From the NCBI GenBank assembly GCA_015523685.1, contig WAJW01000119.1, positions 1-5,382 of the forward strand: 5,382 nt of DNA, read 5' to 3'. Below, piece after piece: positions 4,952-5,382 of the stretch (positions are counted from its first letter, which is position 1; each line of letters begins with the position of its first letter). Origin of the DNA: Archaeoglobaceae archaeon (GTDB taxonomy: Archaea > Halobacteriota > Archaeoglobi > Archaeoglobales > JdFR-42). The translations under genes were made by a program, and so were the position numbers. The notes under the pieces are model-generated. The model made no database searches and was not told where the DNA came from. It saw nothing but the letters and a program-made list of their open reading frames with translations.

Positions 4952-4989
4952 GAAGAGCTGTCTTCTTATACTTTGCCCGATCAATTTTT
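4952..4989 (+). terminator. Possible rbcL transcription end region
   Basis: A small inverted repeat GAAGA/TCTTC (4952-4956 and 4961-4965, 4-nt loop) is followed by T-rich sequence, including TTATACTTT and a run of five T at 4985-4989. Archaeal RNA polymerase stops mainly at T-runs, so rbcL transcription may end here. The T-run is short and the call is weak. Confidence 0.22.
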
Positions 4990-5025
4990 ACAAAAACACC
5001 ATAGGAGATCCTAACAGAAATAAGG

Positions 5026-5044
5026 GGTTTCAGTATCTGAAACC
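5026..5044. repeat. Perfect stem-loop between convergent rbcL and HTH genes
   Basis: GGTTTCAG (5026-5033) and CTGAAACC (5037-5044) form an exact 8-bp inverted repeat with a TAT loop. AGG (5023-5025) and CCT (5048-5050) could extend it across a 3-nt bulge. It starts 14 bp beyond the stop of the HTH gene and is the strongest hairpin in the spacer. It could shape the 3' end of the HTH transcript; on the minus strand it is followed by CTTATTTCTGTT. No T-run long enough for a classical terminator adjoins it. Confidence 0.45.
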
Positions 5045-5058
5045 GGCCCTTTCCGCCT

Positions 5059-5382
5059 CTAATAAGTCAGACAGGTTTTACATGAATCTTCCACTCTGGA
5101 GAGGTGATGATGAAGCTCACAGATCAGACCCTGTCTCTGGATTTCCTTGCACATATCACAGAAAGACCTGGTGATGTCATCCTTTGATTTTTCACTGACG
5201 ATCATATCTGCAAGTTTTTTCAGGAGGGCATTTACCTCTTCCCCGAATTCAAGGCTTATCCCTCTTTTCTCCATAAGATACTGGGATACTGCGGATCTCG
5301 AAATACCGAGAGCGTCCGCTACTTCACCCCTTTTCATACCATATTCATTCATCAACATTTTTGCCAGCTCAGCTCTCAAAGC
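5059..5382 (-). CDS. Predicted HTH transcriptional regulator with Cys-rich C-terminus (5' end beyond window)
   Basis: The frame is open to the right edge, where it reads ...ALRAELAKMLMNEYG, so the true start lies outside; the TTG at 5379 is probably an internal Leu. There are 107 visible residues. Numbering from that TTG, the helix-turn-helix is MKRGEVADALGISRSAVSQY (15-34), followed by LMEKRG and a helix around 46-65. The tail has CDMC (74-77), C87, HHH (90-92) and CKTC (100-103), spaced like a zinc or iron-sulfur site. The pattern fits a family of archaeal one-domain regulators (COG2522-like, from memory) that join an N-terminal HTH to a Cys cluster. The target is unknown. The gene ends with TAG at 5061-5059, convergent to rbcL with a 200-bp spacer. 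Because transcription is convergent it does not share rbcL's promoter, so a regulatory link to rbcL is only a guess. Confidence 0.82.
   Translation of the reverse strand, partial: ALRAELAKMLMNEYGMKRGEVADALGISRSAVSQYLMEKRGISLEFGEEVNALLKKLADMIVSEKSKDDITRSFCDMCKEIQRQGLICELHHHLSRVEDSCKTCLTY

Noticed and set aside
4905..4955. Possible C/D box sRNA because CTGA occurs three times (4909, 4933, 4950) and ATGGTGA resembles box C
   Set aside because: The box C match has a mismatch and lies only a few bases before the next CTGA, so the C-D' spacing needed for a guide is missing. No proper C' box is seen.
5377..5379. TTG at 5379 as the true start of the HTH gene
   Set aside because: The frame continues upstream to the window edge, and ALRAELAKML looks like the middle of the first helix of this family. 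The gene is better treated as cut by the window.

Overview
The window looks like chromosomal DNA of a euryarchaeon, probably an Archaeoglobales-like thermophile. The reasons are a form III RuBisCO, an archaeal sirtuin close to the Archaeoglobus type, an archaeal aIF1 with an N-terminal Cys4 knuckle, a CetZ/tubulin-like protein, and TATA/BRE-like elements about 24-30 bp upstream of several start codons. Base composition is moderately AT-rich and even by eye. I see no insertion sequence, phage gene, CRISPR array, tRNA or rRNA. The lineage assignment is inference from protein similarity recalled from memory.

Layout. Five genes lie on the minus strand. Read in their direction of transcription they are sir2 (3458 to 2697), aIF1/SUI1 (2632 to 2324), a CaCA-family cation exchanger (2302 to 1325), a divergent CetZ-like tubulin-superfamily protein (1261 to 275), and a small three-helix membrane protein cut by the left edge (229 to 1). 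Gaps are 64, 21, 63 and 45 bp, so some cotranscription is likely, but TATA-like boxes before aIF1, the CetZ-like gene and the small gene suggest internal promoters. Divergent from sir2 across a 149-bp shared regulatory region is the form III RuBisCO large subunit gene (3608 to 4858, plus strand). A 200-bp convergent spacer rich in inverted repeats follows. Last is a helix-turn-helix regulator with a Cys-rich tail on the minus strand (5382 to 5059), whose 5' end lies beyond the right edge.

How the genes may work together. RuBisCO (CO2 fixation on RuBP made from AMP or by phosphoribulokinase) and Sir2 (NAD-consuming deacetylase) share a divergent promoter region containing a perfect 13-bp palindrome, so joint regulation is possible. 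aIF1 is housekeeping.

The most unusual gene is the CetZ-like protein. It aligns to CetZ over nearly its whole length, but the GGGTGSG GTP-phosphate loop is replaced residue for residue and the T3 loop is missing, while the T1 glycine loop, the guanine-contact Asn and the T7 acidic residues remain. This suggests a non-hydrolysing or regulatory tubulin homologue, possibly linked to the small membrane protein encoded just downstream. Every intergenic spacer longer than 20 bp except two (230-274 and 2633-2696) carries an inverted repeat.
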